Position numbers and translations under genes: made by a program. From assembly GCA_945971355.1 (NCBI GenBank), contig CAMFPD010000028.1, positions 1-16,006 of the forward strand: a DNA stretch of 16,006 bases. Reading direction: 5' to 3'. Under the pieces are notes generated by a model. It was given only the letters and a program-made list of their open reading frames with translations. It had not been told where the DNA came from and did no database searches. Of this stretch, positions 1 to 7,100 are shown piece after piece; the stretch's first letter is position 1, and each line of letters starts with the position of its first letter. The DNA is from an uncultured Lachnobacterium sp. Lineage in GTDB: Bacteria; Bacillota; Clostridia; Lachnospirales; Lachnospiraceae.

Positions 1-22
1 ATTATATATAGGAGTCATTTTG

Positions 23-1423
23 ATGATCAGTAAGAAAAATATAATCAAAAGAGCCGGAATGGTCATTGTGGCTGCCTGCACCATGGTAGGTAGTCTATGT
101 TATTCGCCAAATCAGATAAAGGCGGAGGAGTACTGGCCGGAGGGACCTGCGATTGCATCTCCAAGTGCAATAGTAATGGAAGTCAATACTGGAACTATTT
201 TATATGAGAAAGATAGTCATGTGCAGAACTATCCAGCAAGTATAACTAAGATTTTAACTACATACCTTACACTGGAAAATTGTGATTTGAATGAAAAGGT
301 TGTATTCTCAGAGGATGCGGTGTACAAAAATGAAGGTGATACTTCCCACATATGGCGTGACATAGGTGAGGAGATGACTATTGAGCAGTGTTTGTATGGA
401 GTAATGCTTGCATCTGCAAATGAATGTGCATATGAGGTGGCACAATATGTCGGAACGAAAAAAGGAGGAGATTATAGTACTTTCATTGATATGATGAATG
501 AGGAGGCTAAATCTCTTGGCTGTACAGATACACATTTTAACAATGCCAATGGTTTGCCAGATGAGGAGCATTATACCAGTGCGTATGATATGGCGCTCAT
601 CAGCTGTGAGGCATACAAAAATGAAGATTTTAGAATAATAACTGGAACAGAGACATACACAATTCCTCCTACAAACAAGCATGATGAGCCAACTTATCTG
701 AGCAACCACCACAATATACTTCATTTTTATAACACGGGAAAGTATGTAAATGAGTACTGCACAGGAGGCAAGACTGGATATACAATTGCGGCAAACAGCA
801 CACTTGTAACCTATGCAGAAAAAAATGGCATAACGCTGTGTGTTGTAGTGATGAATGCTCAGGCGCCGGATCATTACACAGACACAAACACACTTATAGA
901 CTATTGCTTCAGTAATTTCAATGCTTTATCCATTTCAGATAATGAAGCAACTGTTGCAGAGAATGCAATGAAGGATATAGGAGTATTGAATAGTAATGAG
1001 TTTTTTGCAACCTTGGATAAGAATGCTTATATTGTTCTTCCAAGCACAGTTCAGTTTTCCGAAGCAACCTTTGAGCTGGATCAAAATGCCAGTGATTCAA
1101 TAGCAACATTGAGATATACATATGCAGGTCATATTGTGGGAAGTGTTGAGATACAAGCATCTGGTGCAAAGGTGGAAAGTGAATTCTATAAAGATGAACC
1201 AGAGTCAGAGAAGAAAGTAATAAAGATTAGTCCGTTAATATTTGTGTTAGTAATTTTACTTATAATCATTTTTGCTGTAATTGCTTTTTTCGGAAAGAAA
1301 ATATATGACAACTTTTACGTTATAAAACACAATATGTCTGTGAAGAAGGAGAGAAAAGATAGGTTCCGTCAAATCACAGAAAAAAAGAAAAGACGAAGAA
1401 AAAGAGACCGCATGTTCAAATAA
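23..1423 (+). CDS. D-alanyl-D-alanine carboxypeptidase (peptidase S11), membrane-anchored
   Basis: Penicillin-binding D,D-carboxypeptidase that removes the terminal D-Ala from peptidoglycan pentapeptide outside the membrane. Numbered from the ATG at 23, the three family motifs are visible: SITK (residues 73-76, the Ser nucleophile and Lys), SAN (131-133) and KTG (250-252). The N-terminus is a signal peptide (basic start, hydrophobic stretch about 11-25, cleavage likely near KAEE). The C-terminal part after about residue 385 has one strong hydrophobic segment (about 404-424), followed by a very basic tail rich in Lys/Arg, so the protein is probably anchored with a cytoplasmic basic tail; DacA/DacF enzymes often use an amphipathic helix instead. 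A TTG three bases earlier is in frame, but GGAG at 11-14 is spaced 8 nt from the ATG, which favours 23. The promoter lies before the window. The exact paralogue (DacA, DacB or DacF) cannot be fixed by reading. Confidence 0.93.
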   Translation: MISKKNIIKRAGMVIVAACTMVGSLCYSPNQIKAEEYWPEGPAIASPSAIVMEVNTGTILYEKDSHVQNYPASITKILTTYLTLENCDLNEKVVFSEDAVYKNEGDTSHIWRDIGEEMTIEQCLYGVMLASANECAYEVAQYVGTKKGGDYSTFIDMMNEEAKSLGCTDTHFNNANGLPDEEHYTSAYDMALISCEAYKNEDFRIITGTETYTIPPTNKHDEPTYLSNHHNILHFYNTGKYVNEYCTGGKTGYTIAANSTLVTYAEKNGITLCVVVMNAQAPDHYTDTNTLIDYCFSNFNALSISDNEATVAENAMKDIGVLNSNEFFATLDKNAYIVLPSTVQFSEATFELDQNASDSIATLRYTYAGHIVGSVEIQASGAKVESEFYKDEPESEKKVIKISPLIFVLVILLIIIFAVIAFFGKKIYDNFYVIKHNMSVKKERKDRFRQITEKKKRRRKRDRMFK

Positions 1424-1461
1424 AAACGACAAAAAAGACTAAAATATGGACAAAAGACAAC

Positions 1462-1500
1462 AAAACCGACAAGATTTCATAGAAATCATTGTCGGTTTTT
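1462..1500. terminator. Bidirectional rho-independent terminator
   Basis: A near-perfect inverted repeat: AAAACCGACAAGATTTC pairs with GAAATCATTGTCGGTTTT around a short loop, with one bulged A. It is followed by T residues on the plus strand and, read on the minus strand, by a T-rich stretch as well. It lies between the convergent genes ending at 1423 and 1527 and can terminate both. Confidence 0.9.
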
Positions 1501-1526
1501 AAATAATAGACACTAGTTAAAAAGTC

Positions 1527-2033
1527 TTAAATTGTCAGACTATTTAATAAAACTATTAACTGGTTACGATTTTGGGTGTATAAAATCAATCCATTATAGG
1601 TCTCAACAATAGTTAAGAATTTTCCCTGAAAAGTTTCTGATGTAGACAAAATGTGAATCAAATAACTTCGAAGTGGGGCATCAGCATATAGAAATACTGT
1701 CTCATAGGACTCCATAGGGTCTACGGAAACGTTAGCGATTTTAAATGCATTTGAAATAGTATTTTCCTGATTGAACTGATCGACTGTTTTATTAACTATA
1801 AAATACCCATGTTCATCTCTAGGCATATCAAGAGCTTTTATTGCGCGCTGAACTTGTTTTGTCAATGCATCAGAAGCTGGATAAAGCGATTCAAAATAAT
1901 TCATAAAATCTGCTGCAGATTTAAAGTGTTTGTTTCTGCCGTTCTCAAGCACCTCTGTCATTAGAATTCGTTTAATAGTTTTCTCACAGGTATCTCGTGA
2001 TGGATTGCGGCGTCCTGTCGATAAATGTTCCAT
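1527..2033 (-). CDS. Conserved-looking unknown protein, ArgR-like architecture (possible regulator)
   Basis: I do not recognise a named family with certainty. The 168-residue product has an N-terminal helical region (about 15-70), a short strand pair (about 72-80, EHGYFIV) that would fit a winged helix, and a C-terminal block (about 110-168) with a strand-helix-strand-strand-helix pattern. Size and order resemble arginine-repressor proteins: DNA-binding winged helix followed by an ACT-like oligomerisation domain. This is pattern similarity only. The open frame extends upstream to a TTG at 2060, but GGAGGT (complement of 2038-2043) sits 5 nt before the ATG at 2033, so 2033 is chosen. It is transcribed divergently from the AbiE-like operon, from a promoter region overlapping that operon's promoter, which would suit a regulator of its neighbour or of itself. 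Function is unproven. Confidence 0.75.
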   Translation of the reverse strand: MEHLSTGRRNPSRDTCEKTIKRILMTEVLENGRNKHFKSAADFMNYFESLYPASDALTKQVQRAIKALDMPRDEHGYFIVNKTVDQFNQENTISNAFKIANVSVDPMESYETVFLYADAPLRSYLIHILSTSETFQGKFLTIVETYNGLILYTQNRNQLIVLLNSLTI

Positions 2034-2065
2034 AATTACCTCCATATCCTTTAAAGACAAAACTT

Positions 2066-2094
2066 ATTATACGACAAAAAAACCTTGTTGACGA
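2066..2094 (-). promoter_or_regulatory. Candidate promoter of the 1527-2033 gene
   Basis: On the minus strand a perfect -10 box TATAAT (complement of 2066-2071) lies about 33 bp before the start codon at 2033. The -35 candidate at 17-bp spacing is poor (TCGTCA, complement of 2089-2094) and overlaps the -35 box of the plus-strand promoter. Confidence 0.55.
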
Positions 2095-2116
2095 TAGATT
2101 TCAAGAAAGTTAAAAT
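2088..2116 (+). promoter_or_regulatory. Sigma-A-type promoter of the AbiE-like/holB/rsmI operon
   Basis: TTGACG (2088-2093), 17-bp spacer, TAAAAT (2111-2116): near-consensus vegetative promoter. Transcription would start near 2123, leaving a leader of about 37 nt before the ATG at 2160 but only about 19 nt, without a ribosome binding site, before the upstream ATG at 2142. No other convincing promoter was seen before the genes up to 9804. Confidence 0.75.
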
Positions 2117-2159
2117 ATAAATAAATACCACTACAATTTCTATGGAGCGGAAAAAAGAA

Positions 2160-2765
2160 ATGAAGATGGAAGATATAAAAGCCCTTGTATTAAAAGCAAT
2201 AGAAGATAATGGGGGAATAGTTAAAAAAGAACAGTTAAGCAAACTGGGGATAGACTATAGGCGAATAGTTGAGCTTTTGAATTCTGGCGATATCGTGAGA
2301 GTAAAGAACGGATATTATACAGATAAGCTGGAGCGATTTTCAGAGGAGCAGCTGGTGGCGGTTTTATTTCCTGATGCAAAACTGTGTATGGAAAGTGCAC
2401 TGTATGCTTATGGATATATCGATCAAAAACCATATGGCTGGCGGCTGGCAGTGGATAAGAACACTTCAAAATCCAGATTTAAGATGGAATATCCCAAGAT
2501 AGTGCCTTACTATACAGAGCCAGAATCACTTGAAATAGGAGCTACAACTATAGAGTTTAAGGGCGCGACCTTTGGGATTTATGACAAGGAGAGAATGATT
2601 TGTGATTGTCTTAAATATGAGAGTAAGATGGATCATGAGGATTTTAAAGCTGCCCTTCAGGGATACATCAGGGACGCGGATAAAGATATATCAACACTTT
2701 TGGAATACGCAAGAGAGCGAAAAGTGATTAAGAAGGTTCAAAGTCTTATAGGAGTGTGGCTGTAG
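2160..2765 (+). CDS. AbiEi-type antitoxin-like protein (type IV toxin-antitoxin family)
   Basis: Resembles AbiEi antitoxins, winged-helix DNA-binding proteins that repress their own operon and counteract the AbiEii toxin without direct contact. The first 55 residues form the winged helix (ALVLKAIEDNGGIVKKEQL... then RVKNGYY as the wing). The rest is the AbiEi C-terminal region, including the typical YDKERMICDCLKY segment (about 141-153) and a C-terminal ARERKVIKKVQSL helix. At 201 residues it has the usual length for Firmicute members. GGAG at 2144-2147 serves the ATG at 2160 or 2166; an ATG at 2142 is in frame but too close to the promoter. The partner gene starts 1 nt after its stop. Autoregulation through the promoter at 2088-2116 is likely by family analogy. 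The partner seems catalytically degenerate, so a true antitoxin role is uncertain. Confidence 0.82.
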   Translation: MKMEDIKALVLKAIEDNGGIVKKEQLSKLGIDYRRIVELLNSGDIVRVKNGYYTDKLERFSEEQLVAVLFPDAKLCMESALYAYGYIDQKPYGWRLAVDKNTSKSRFKMEYPKIVPYYTEPESLEIGATTIEFKGATFGIYDKERMICDCLKYESKMDHEDFKAALQGYIRDADKDISTLLEYARERKVIKKVQSLIGVWL

Positions 2766-2766
2766 G

Positions 2767-3573
2767 ATGTTAGTAAAGGAAATCAGTGAAAAGAATAATA
2801 TCCCATTTGCAGATGCACTCTGGCGGTATCTGGGAGAGGATTTACTGTGCAGAATTAATGAGGCGGGACTTATGGATTATATCTGGATGGGGGAAAAAGA
2901 GCTTTCAAGTGATAAGATGAAGCTAATATATATAGAAAACAAAAAGTCTATGGAGGAGGCTTCAGACCTGATACTAAGCGAACAGACAGATATAGCATGG
3001 GATGGAGTGCTGGAAGAAAATCATCAGGGATATGTATGGAAATTGTCTGCAAGGTATGAGGACATGGAGGTTGATTATCCTGTATATATCACCAATGCAA
3101 CAGGGAAGGATTTTACAGTTCCAGTATCAATGGAATTAAAACCCATGAATCCAAAGCATCGAAGAATTCATTATATGGTATTTTCTTCTGACTGGATATT
3201 GGTAGAAAGTTTATTTGAGATTGTATCAAAGCTGGAATTAATTCATGATATGAGCGCTTATATTAAGGCAAGTCAGATACTTAAAACTGAGAGTATAAGT
3301 GGTCGGTATGTTATGGAGGAATTCGAAAAGTTTACTCAGAATAATCCAAAGATTGTGAACGAGAAAAGGCTTAATCAGTTAAAGGGATACAGAGAATACG
3401 GATATATGAGAAAACGTTGGATTGCCGCCTGCAAAAAGCAGAGAATTGAGGCCAAATGGGATGATGCACTGGATACAATAGTTGCATTTCTTGAACCGAT
3501 TTGGAACGCATTATGTAACAATGAGATATTTTTTGACGACTGGATGCCAGAGCTTGGAAGATATCTGGGATAA
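2767..3573 (+). CDS. AbiEii/AbiGii-like protein with degenerate nucleotidyltransferase core
   Basis: Second gene of an AbiE-type pair. Its layout follows AbiEii toxins: N-terminal helix (VKEISEKNNIPFADALWRYL), the segment where the family carries its catalytic nucleotidyltransferase core, a beta region (about 76-108), the conserved-looking helix before the second catalytic patch (about 143-158), and a C-terminal helical domain ending in DTIVAFLEPIW (about 236-246). The residues that define an active enzyme are not visible. Where AbiEii has a Lys-Gly-Gly followed by Asp-x-Asp, this protein reads MGEKELSSDK and then NKKSMEE; the third acidic position falls in VDYPVYITNAT; and the usual R-x-(K/R)-D-x-Y-D patch reads HDMSAYIKA. 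The frame is intact over 268 residues. It may be a pseudo-enzyme, a diverged toxin or a protein with another role. Alignment was by eye. Confidence 0.65.
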   Translation: MLVKEISEKNNIPFADALWRYLGEDLLCRINEAGLMDYIWMGEKELSSDKMKLIYIENKKSMEEASDLILSEQTDIAWDGVLEENHQGYVWKLSARYEDMEVDYPVYITNATGKDFTVPVSMELKPMNPKHRRIHYMVFSSDWILVESLFEIVSKLELIHDMSAYIKASQILKTESISGRYVMEEFEKFTQNNPKIVNEKRLNQLKGYREYGYMRKRWIAACKKQRIEAKWDDALDTIVAFLEPIWNALCNNEIFFDDWMPELGRYLG

Positions 3574-3594
3574 TATGAAGAAGAAGGACAAAAA

Positions 3595-5055
3595 TTGCTG
3601 GAAAAGAAACTAATAGATTATTCAAAATCAAATATATATCCTTTTCATATGCCGGGACATAAGAGGAGATTGGAAAGCTATAATCCATATAAGATGGATA
3701 TCACAGAGATAGAAGGCTTTGACAATCTGCACCATTCGGAGGGAGTACTGAAGGAAGCACAGGGCAAGGCGGCAAAGCTATATGGTTCAAAGAAAGCATA
3801 TTATCTTGTAAATGGAAGTACATGTGGCATACTGGCAGCAATAAGTGCGGCAACCAGAAAGGGTGATAAGGTAATAGTTGCCAGAAATTCCCACAAGGCA
3901 GTGTATAATGCTTTGTATCTCAATGAATTAAAGCCCACATACATATTTCCAAGAATAACGAGGTTCGGACTTCAGGGACAGATAACTGTGGAAGATGTGC
4001 AGCAGGCCATAGAGCAGACACCAGATGCAAAAGCTGTCATAATTACGTCTCCAACGTATGATGGAATTACATCAGATGTATGTGCAATTGCCAAAATTGT
4101 CCATGAGAAAAATATGATACTTATAGTAGATTCAGCCCATGGGGCGCATTTTGGATTTGGATATGGAATGCCGCAAAATGTAATAAAGCAGGGGGCCGAC
4201 ATAGCAATAGAAAGTGTTCACAAGACCTTACCAGCCTATACGCAGACAGCGCTTCTCCATCTGTGCAGCGATAGGGTAAAAGCGCAGAAGATAGAAAAAT
4301 ATCTTGGAATATATGAGACAAGTTCACCATCTTATGTGCTGATGGCAGGAATAGAAAGAGCCATTAATCTTGTGGAAACGCAAAAAGAAAATTTGTTTGG
4401 GTCTTTGGAGGACAATCTGGATAGGTTTTATTCCAAGGTCAACGAACTAAAATATCTCAAAGTACTTACAAGAGAAGAATTGACAGTAGAAGAAGCCTGC
4501 GACTTTGACAGAAGCAAGATAATAATATTAACCACAAAAGCAGGAATAAGTGGTCAGGACATGTGGGATATATTATTAGAGAAATACGGAATACAGATAG
4601 AGATGGCGGCAGGTAATTACGCAGTTGCACTATCAAGTATAATGGATACAAAAGAGGGCTTTGATAGATTAGCTGATGCACTGATACAAATAGATGATGA
4701 TATAGATAACAGACTAATAAATAACAAAACTATAAATAACAAACGATTTGATGCAGATGAGACTATAAACCGCAAAACAGATAAGATAATCAATGCGTCA
4801 ATATATCATCCAAATGAAAAGAAACTGGAAATTCATCAGGCAGATGAATATGACATGGAAGAGATCCCTCTGGATGAAGCAACAGGGAAGGTATCAGGGG
4901 CGTATATTAACCTATACCCACCAGGAATTCCACTTATTGTTCCAGGAGAAGTAATATCAGAGAGACTTATATCTGATTTGCAGATGATAAAAGCGCTAGA
5001 CCTTGAATTGCAAGGTTTGACAGAGAACAATTTCATAACTATACTTAAAGGATAA
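3595..5055 (+). CDS. PLP-dependent Orn/Lys/Arg decarboxylase family protein (YaaO-like)
   Basis: Fold-type I PLP enzyme of the ornithine/lysine/arginine decarboxylase group, expected to make a polyamine precursor such as cadaverine, putrescine or agmatine in the cytoplasm. Visible landmarks: FHMPGHK at 17-23, the NGST turn at 73-76, the DSAHGAHFGF motif (Asp179 for the pyridine nitrogen, His182), SVHKTLPAYTQ with the Schiff-base Lys210, and the C-terminal LYPPGIPLIVPGE block. The family enzyme usually has DEAHGAH, here DSAHGAH. Between about residues 366 and 402 lies an Asn/Lys/Asp-rich linker coded by a short tandem repeat. The start is a TTG: AAGGA at 3584-3588 lies 6 nt upstream, the following CTG reads Leu2, and no ATG in frame lies before the FHMPGHK motif. 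It is the first gene of the block syntenic with Bacillus yaaO to rsmI. Substrate cannot be told from sequence. Confidence 0.9.
   Translation: MLEKKLIDYSKSNIYPFHMPGHKRRLESYNPYKMDITEIEGFDNLHHSEGVLKEAQGKAAKLYGSKKAYYLVNGSTCGILAAISAATRKGDKVIVARNSHKAVYNALYLNELKPTYIFPRITRFGLQGQITVEDVQQAIEQTPDAKAVIITSPTYDGITSDVCAIAKIVHEKNMILIVDSAHGAHFGFGYGMPQNVIKQGADIAIESVHKTLPAYTQTALLHLCSDRVKAQKIEKYLGIYETSSPSYVLMAGIERAINLVETQKENLFGSLEDNLDRFYSKVNELKYLKVLTREELTVEEACDFDRSKIIILTTKAGISGQDMWDILLEKYGIQIEMAAGNYAVALSSIMDTKEGFDRLADALIQIDDDIDNRLINNKTINNKRFDADETINRKTDKIINASIYHPNEKKLEIHQADEYDMEEIPLDEATGKVSGAYINLYPPGIPLIVPGEVISERLISDLQMIKALDLELQGLTENNFITILKG
4713..4744 (+). repeat. Short tandem repeat in the decarboxylase linker
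   Basis: Two adjacent imperfect units, ACTAATAAATAACAAA and ACTATAAATAACAAAC, with a third diverged copy (ACTATAAACCGCAAAAC) starting near 4762. They code for an Asn-rich linker (RLINNKTINNK...). In-frame slippage during replication is the likely origin. Confidence 0.6.
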
Positions 5056-5060
5056 TGAAA

Positions 5061-5645
5061 ATGGGAAAGATATATTGTGTGATGGGCAAAAGCTCAACTG
5101 GAAAAGATACAATTTATTCCAGATTGATGAGTCAGAAAGACTTTAATCTGAAAAAGATTATTCCATATACCACCAGACCTATAAGAGAGGGTGAGGTTGA
5201 CGGAGAAAGCTATCATTTTTGTACAGAGGATCAGCTTGCAAAGCTGGAGGAATCAGGAAAGATAATAGAGTTAAGAGCTTATGATACCGCCTATGGAATA
5301 TGGAAATATTTCACAGTAAATGACGGACAGATAGAGCTTGATAAAAACAGCTATATGCTCATAGGAACATTGGAAGCATATACTAAAATCAGAGAGTATT
5401 TTGGAAAAGAAGCTGTTGTGCCGATATATATAGAGGTGGAGGATGGAGAACGTCTACAGAGAGCACTGAATAGGGAAAGAGCAGAGACATCACCAAAGTA
5501 TGACGAGCTGTGCAGGAGATTTCTTGCGGATTCAGAGGATTTTTCGGAGGAAAACCTAAACAAAGCACAGATAGATGTAAGATTTGAAAACAGGCAATTG
5601 GAAGAAACAATCGAAAAGATAAAAGAGTACATTAACGAAAACTAG
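5061..5645 (+). CDS. Guanylate kinase-like nucleoside monophosphate kinase
   Basis: P-loop kinase of the guanylate kinase type (ATP + GMP to ADP + GDP if canonical). The Walker A loop is GKSSTGKDT (9-17), unlike the usual GPSGVGKGT. The GMP-binding block YTTRPIREGEVDGESYHF (36-53) keeps both arginines and the Tyr; the next acidic position (Glu70) and a YG motif (78-79) are present; the lid and C-terminal helices follow, for 194 residues, the usual length. The Ser of the common SxTTR motif is Tyr here. An ATG at 5055 overlaps the previous stop, but AAAGGA (5047-5052) is only 2 nt from it and 8 nt from the ATG at 5061, so 5061 is chosen. In Bacillus the corresponding place between yaaO and yaaR/holB holds thymidylate kinase. 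The gene is probably a paralogue of the standard gmk; substrate is uncertain. Confidence 0.85.
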   Translation: MGKIYCVMGKSSTGKDTIYSRLMSQKDFNLKKIIPYTTRPIREGEVDGESYHFCTEDQLAKLEESGKIIELRAYDTAYGIWKYFTVNDGQIELDKNSYMLIGTLEAYTKIREYFGKEAVVPIYIEVEDGERLQRALNRERAETSPKYDELCRRFLADSEDFSEENLNKAQIDVRFENRQLEETIEKIKEYINEN

Positions 5646-5655
5646 GGGAAGTTTT

Positions 5656-6096
5656 ATGGATGTAAAGGTAAACAATATTCCACAGGTGACGCAGGTGCCT
5701 GATACACAGAAGGTGGCAGCAGGAGATGGCTCCTTCAAGTTTACGTTGTCATCCGCCATAACAGATGCAGAGCTTCAGGCAAAAGTAGATGCGCTGATGG
5801 AGGATATAACGGCTCAGGGAAACCGAATAGCCCAGCATATGGACATAAGGGATATGAAAAAATACAGAGGCCTTATAAAAGATTTTCTTAATGAGGTGGT
5901 ATACAGATCCCATAAGTTTTCCAGAGAGAATTTTCTGGATAGAAGAGGCCGTCACAGAGTATATGGAATAATTAGGCTGATAGATGAAAATCTGGATCAG
6001 CTGGCAACAGAATTGGTGGCAGATGAAAGTGATCATCTTAAAATTTTAAATATGATAGGTGAAATAGAAGGGTTACTACTTGATATATTCACCTAA
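5656..6096 (+). CDS. yaaR: YaaR family protein (DUF327)
   Basis: Small, mainly helical protein of the YaaR/DUF327 family, which in Firmicutes sits next to holB; its biochemical role is not known. The first 28 residues look disordered (Gln/Val/Pro-rich), then FKFTL and a long run of helices including DMKKYRGLIKDFLNEV and HRVYGIIRLIDENLDQL, typical of the family. Length 146 matches. AGGGGAAG precedes the ATG. It follows the guanylate kinase-like gene by 10 nt and precedes holB by 13 nt, so it is co-transcribed. No catalytic motif or membrane segment is present. Confidence 0.9.
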   Translation: MDVKVNNIPQVTQVPDTQKVAAGDGSFKFTLSSAITDAELQAKVDALMEDITAQGNRIAQHMDIRDMKKYRGLIKDFLNEVVYRSHKFSRENFLDRRGRHRVYGIIRLIDENLDQLATELVADESDHLKILNMIGEIEGLLLDIFT

Positions 6097-6109
6097 AATG
6101 AGGTGTAAA

Positions 6110-7099
6110 ATGGCAGGATTTAAGGATATAGTCGGACACGAACAGATAATTGAACATTTAAAAAATGCCATATCATTAGAAAAGGTATCGCATGCCTATA
6201 TTCTGAATGGGCCAGAATCATCAGGAAAAATGATGATAGCAGAGGCTTTTGCAATGGCACTTCAGTGCGAAAATCATGATGTGGAAGGCTGTATGGAATG
6301 TCGTTCATGCAAACAGGCAATAGATCATAATCAGCCAGATATAATATATGTGACACATGAAAAGCCAAACAATATCTCGGTGGATGAAATAAGGGCGCAG
6401 CTCAACAATGATATTGCGATTAAGCCCTATAGCAGTAAATATAAGATATATATAATCGATGAAGCAGAGAAAATGAACCAGCAGGCGCAAAATGCCCTCT
6501 TAAAAACGATAGAGGAGCCACCAGCATATGGAATTATACTTTTGCTGACAACAAATGCAGACAGCTTTTTGCAGACAATACGTTCAAGATGTATAACGCT
6601 TAATCTAAAAGCAGTAAAAGATGAAACAATACACAAATATCTGATGGAAAAGAAACAAATTCCTGATTATCAGGCAGATGTGTGTACAGCCTTTGCACAA
6701 GGAGTTGTAGGAAAGGCCGTCAAGTTAGCGGGCTCAGATGACTTTAACGAAATGAAAAAGTCGGCACTTCAGTTACTAAAAAGGTTAGATGATATAGATT
6801 TGTATGAGCTTACTGCAGCTGTAAAGCAGATAACAGAATACAAGCTTCAGGTTCAGGACTATTTTGATCTGATGATGATATGGTACAGGGATGTACTTTA
6901 TATGAAGGCAACAAACGATGTTAATGGACTAATTTTTAATGATGAGGTCTATGATATAAAAAAACAGGCAGCAAAGCATTCCTATAATGGAATAAATAAT
7001 ATTTTGGAAGGTTTGGAGAAGGCAAAGATAAGATTAAATGCCAATGTAAACTTTGAGTTAGTGATAGAATTGCTGCTTATGACTATAAAGGAGAACTAG
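6110..7099 (+). CDS. holB: DNA polymerase III subunit delta prime
   Basis: AAA+ subunit of the clamp loader that opens the beta clamp on DNA. From the ATG at 6110 (329 residues): MAGFKDIVGHEQIIEHL entry, P-loop region GPESSGKM (34-41), a four-Cys zinc module (C53, C61, C64, C67), IDEAEKM (116-122), the NALLKTIEEPP block (128-138) and the SRC motif (159-161). The P-loop lacks the usual final Ser/Thr after Lys (Met41), consistent with the delta prime subunit often not hydrolysing ATP. The C-terminal third is the expected helical collar domain. The reading frame is open back to a TTG at 6080 inside yaaR, but GAGG at 6100-6103 is 6 nt from the ATG at 6110 and the protein then begins like its relatives. 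ricT begins 1 nt after the stop. Confidence 0.93.
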   Translation: MAGFKDIVGHEQIIEHLKNAISLEKVSHAYILNGPESSGKMMIAEAFAMALQCENHDVEGCMECRSCKQAIDHNQPDIIYVTHEKPNNISVDEIRAQLNNDIAIKPYSSKYKIYIIDEAEKMNQQAQNALLKTIEEPPAYGIILLLTTNADSFLQTIRSRCITLNLKAVKDETIHKYLMEKKQIPDYQADVCTAFAQGVVGKAVKLAGSDDFNEMKKSALQLLKRLDDIDLYELTAAVKQITEYKLQVQDYFDLMMIWYRDVLYMKATNDVNGLIFNDEVYDIKKQAAKHSYNGINNILEGLEKAKIRLNANVNFELVIELLLMTIKEN

Positions 7100-7100
7100 A

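Noticed and set aside
308..874. 188-codon open frame on the minus strand inside the carboxypeptidase gene
   Set aside because: It is antisense to a gene with all family motifs, has no ribosome binding site, and reads as low-information Cys/Ile/His-rich sequence.
2081..2105. CTTG...CAAG pair around 2084-2105 as an operator palindrome
   Set aside because: Only four bases at each end match, with an unrelated centre; too weak to call.
2767..3573. AbiEii-like gene as a pseudogene
   Set aside because: The frame is intact to a normal length with no internal stop; only catalytic residues appear lost, so it is kept as a CDS with a degenerate core.
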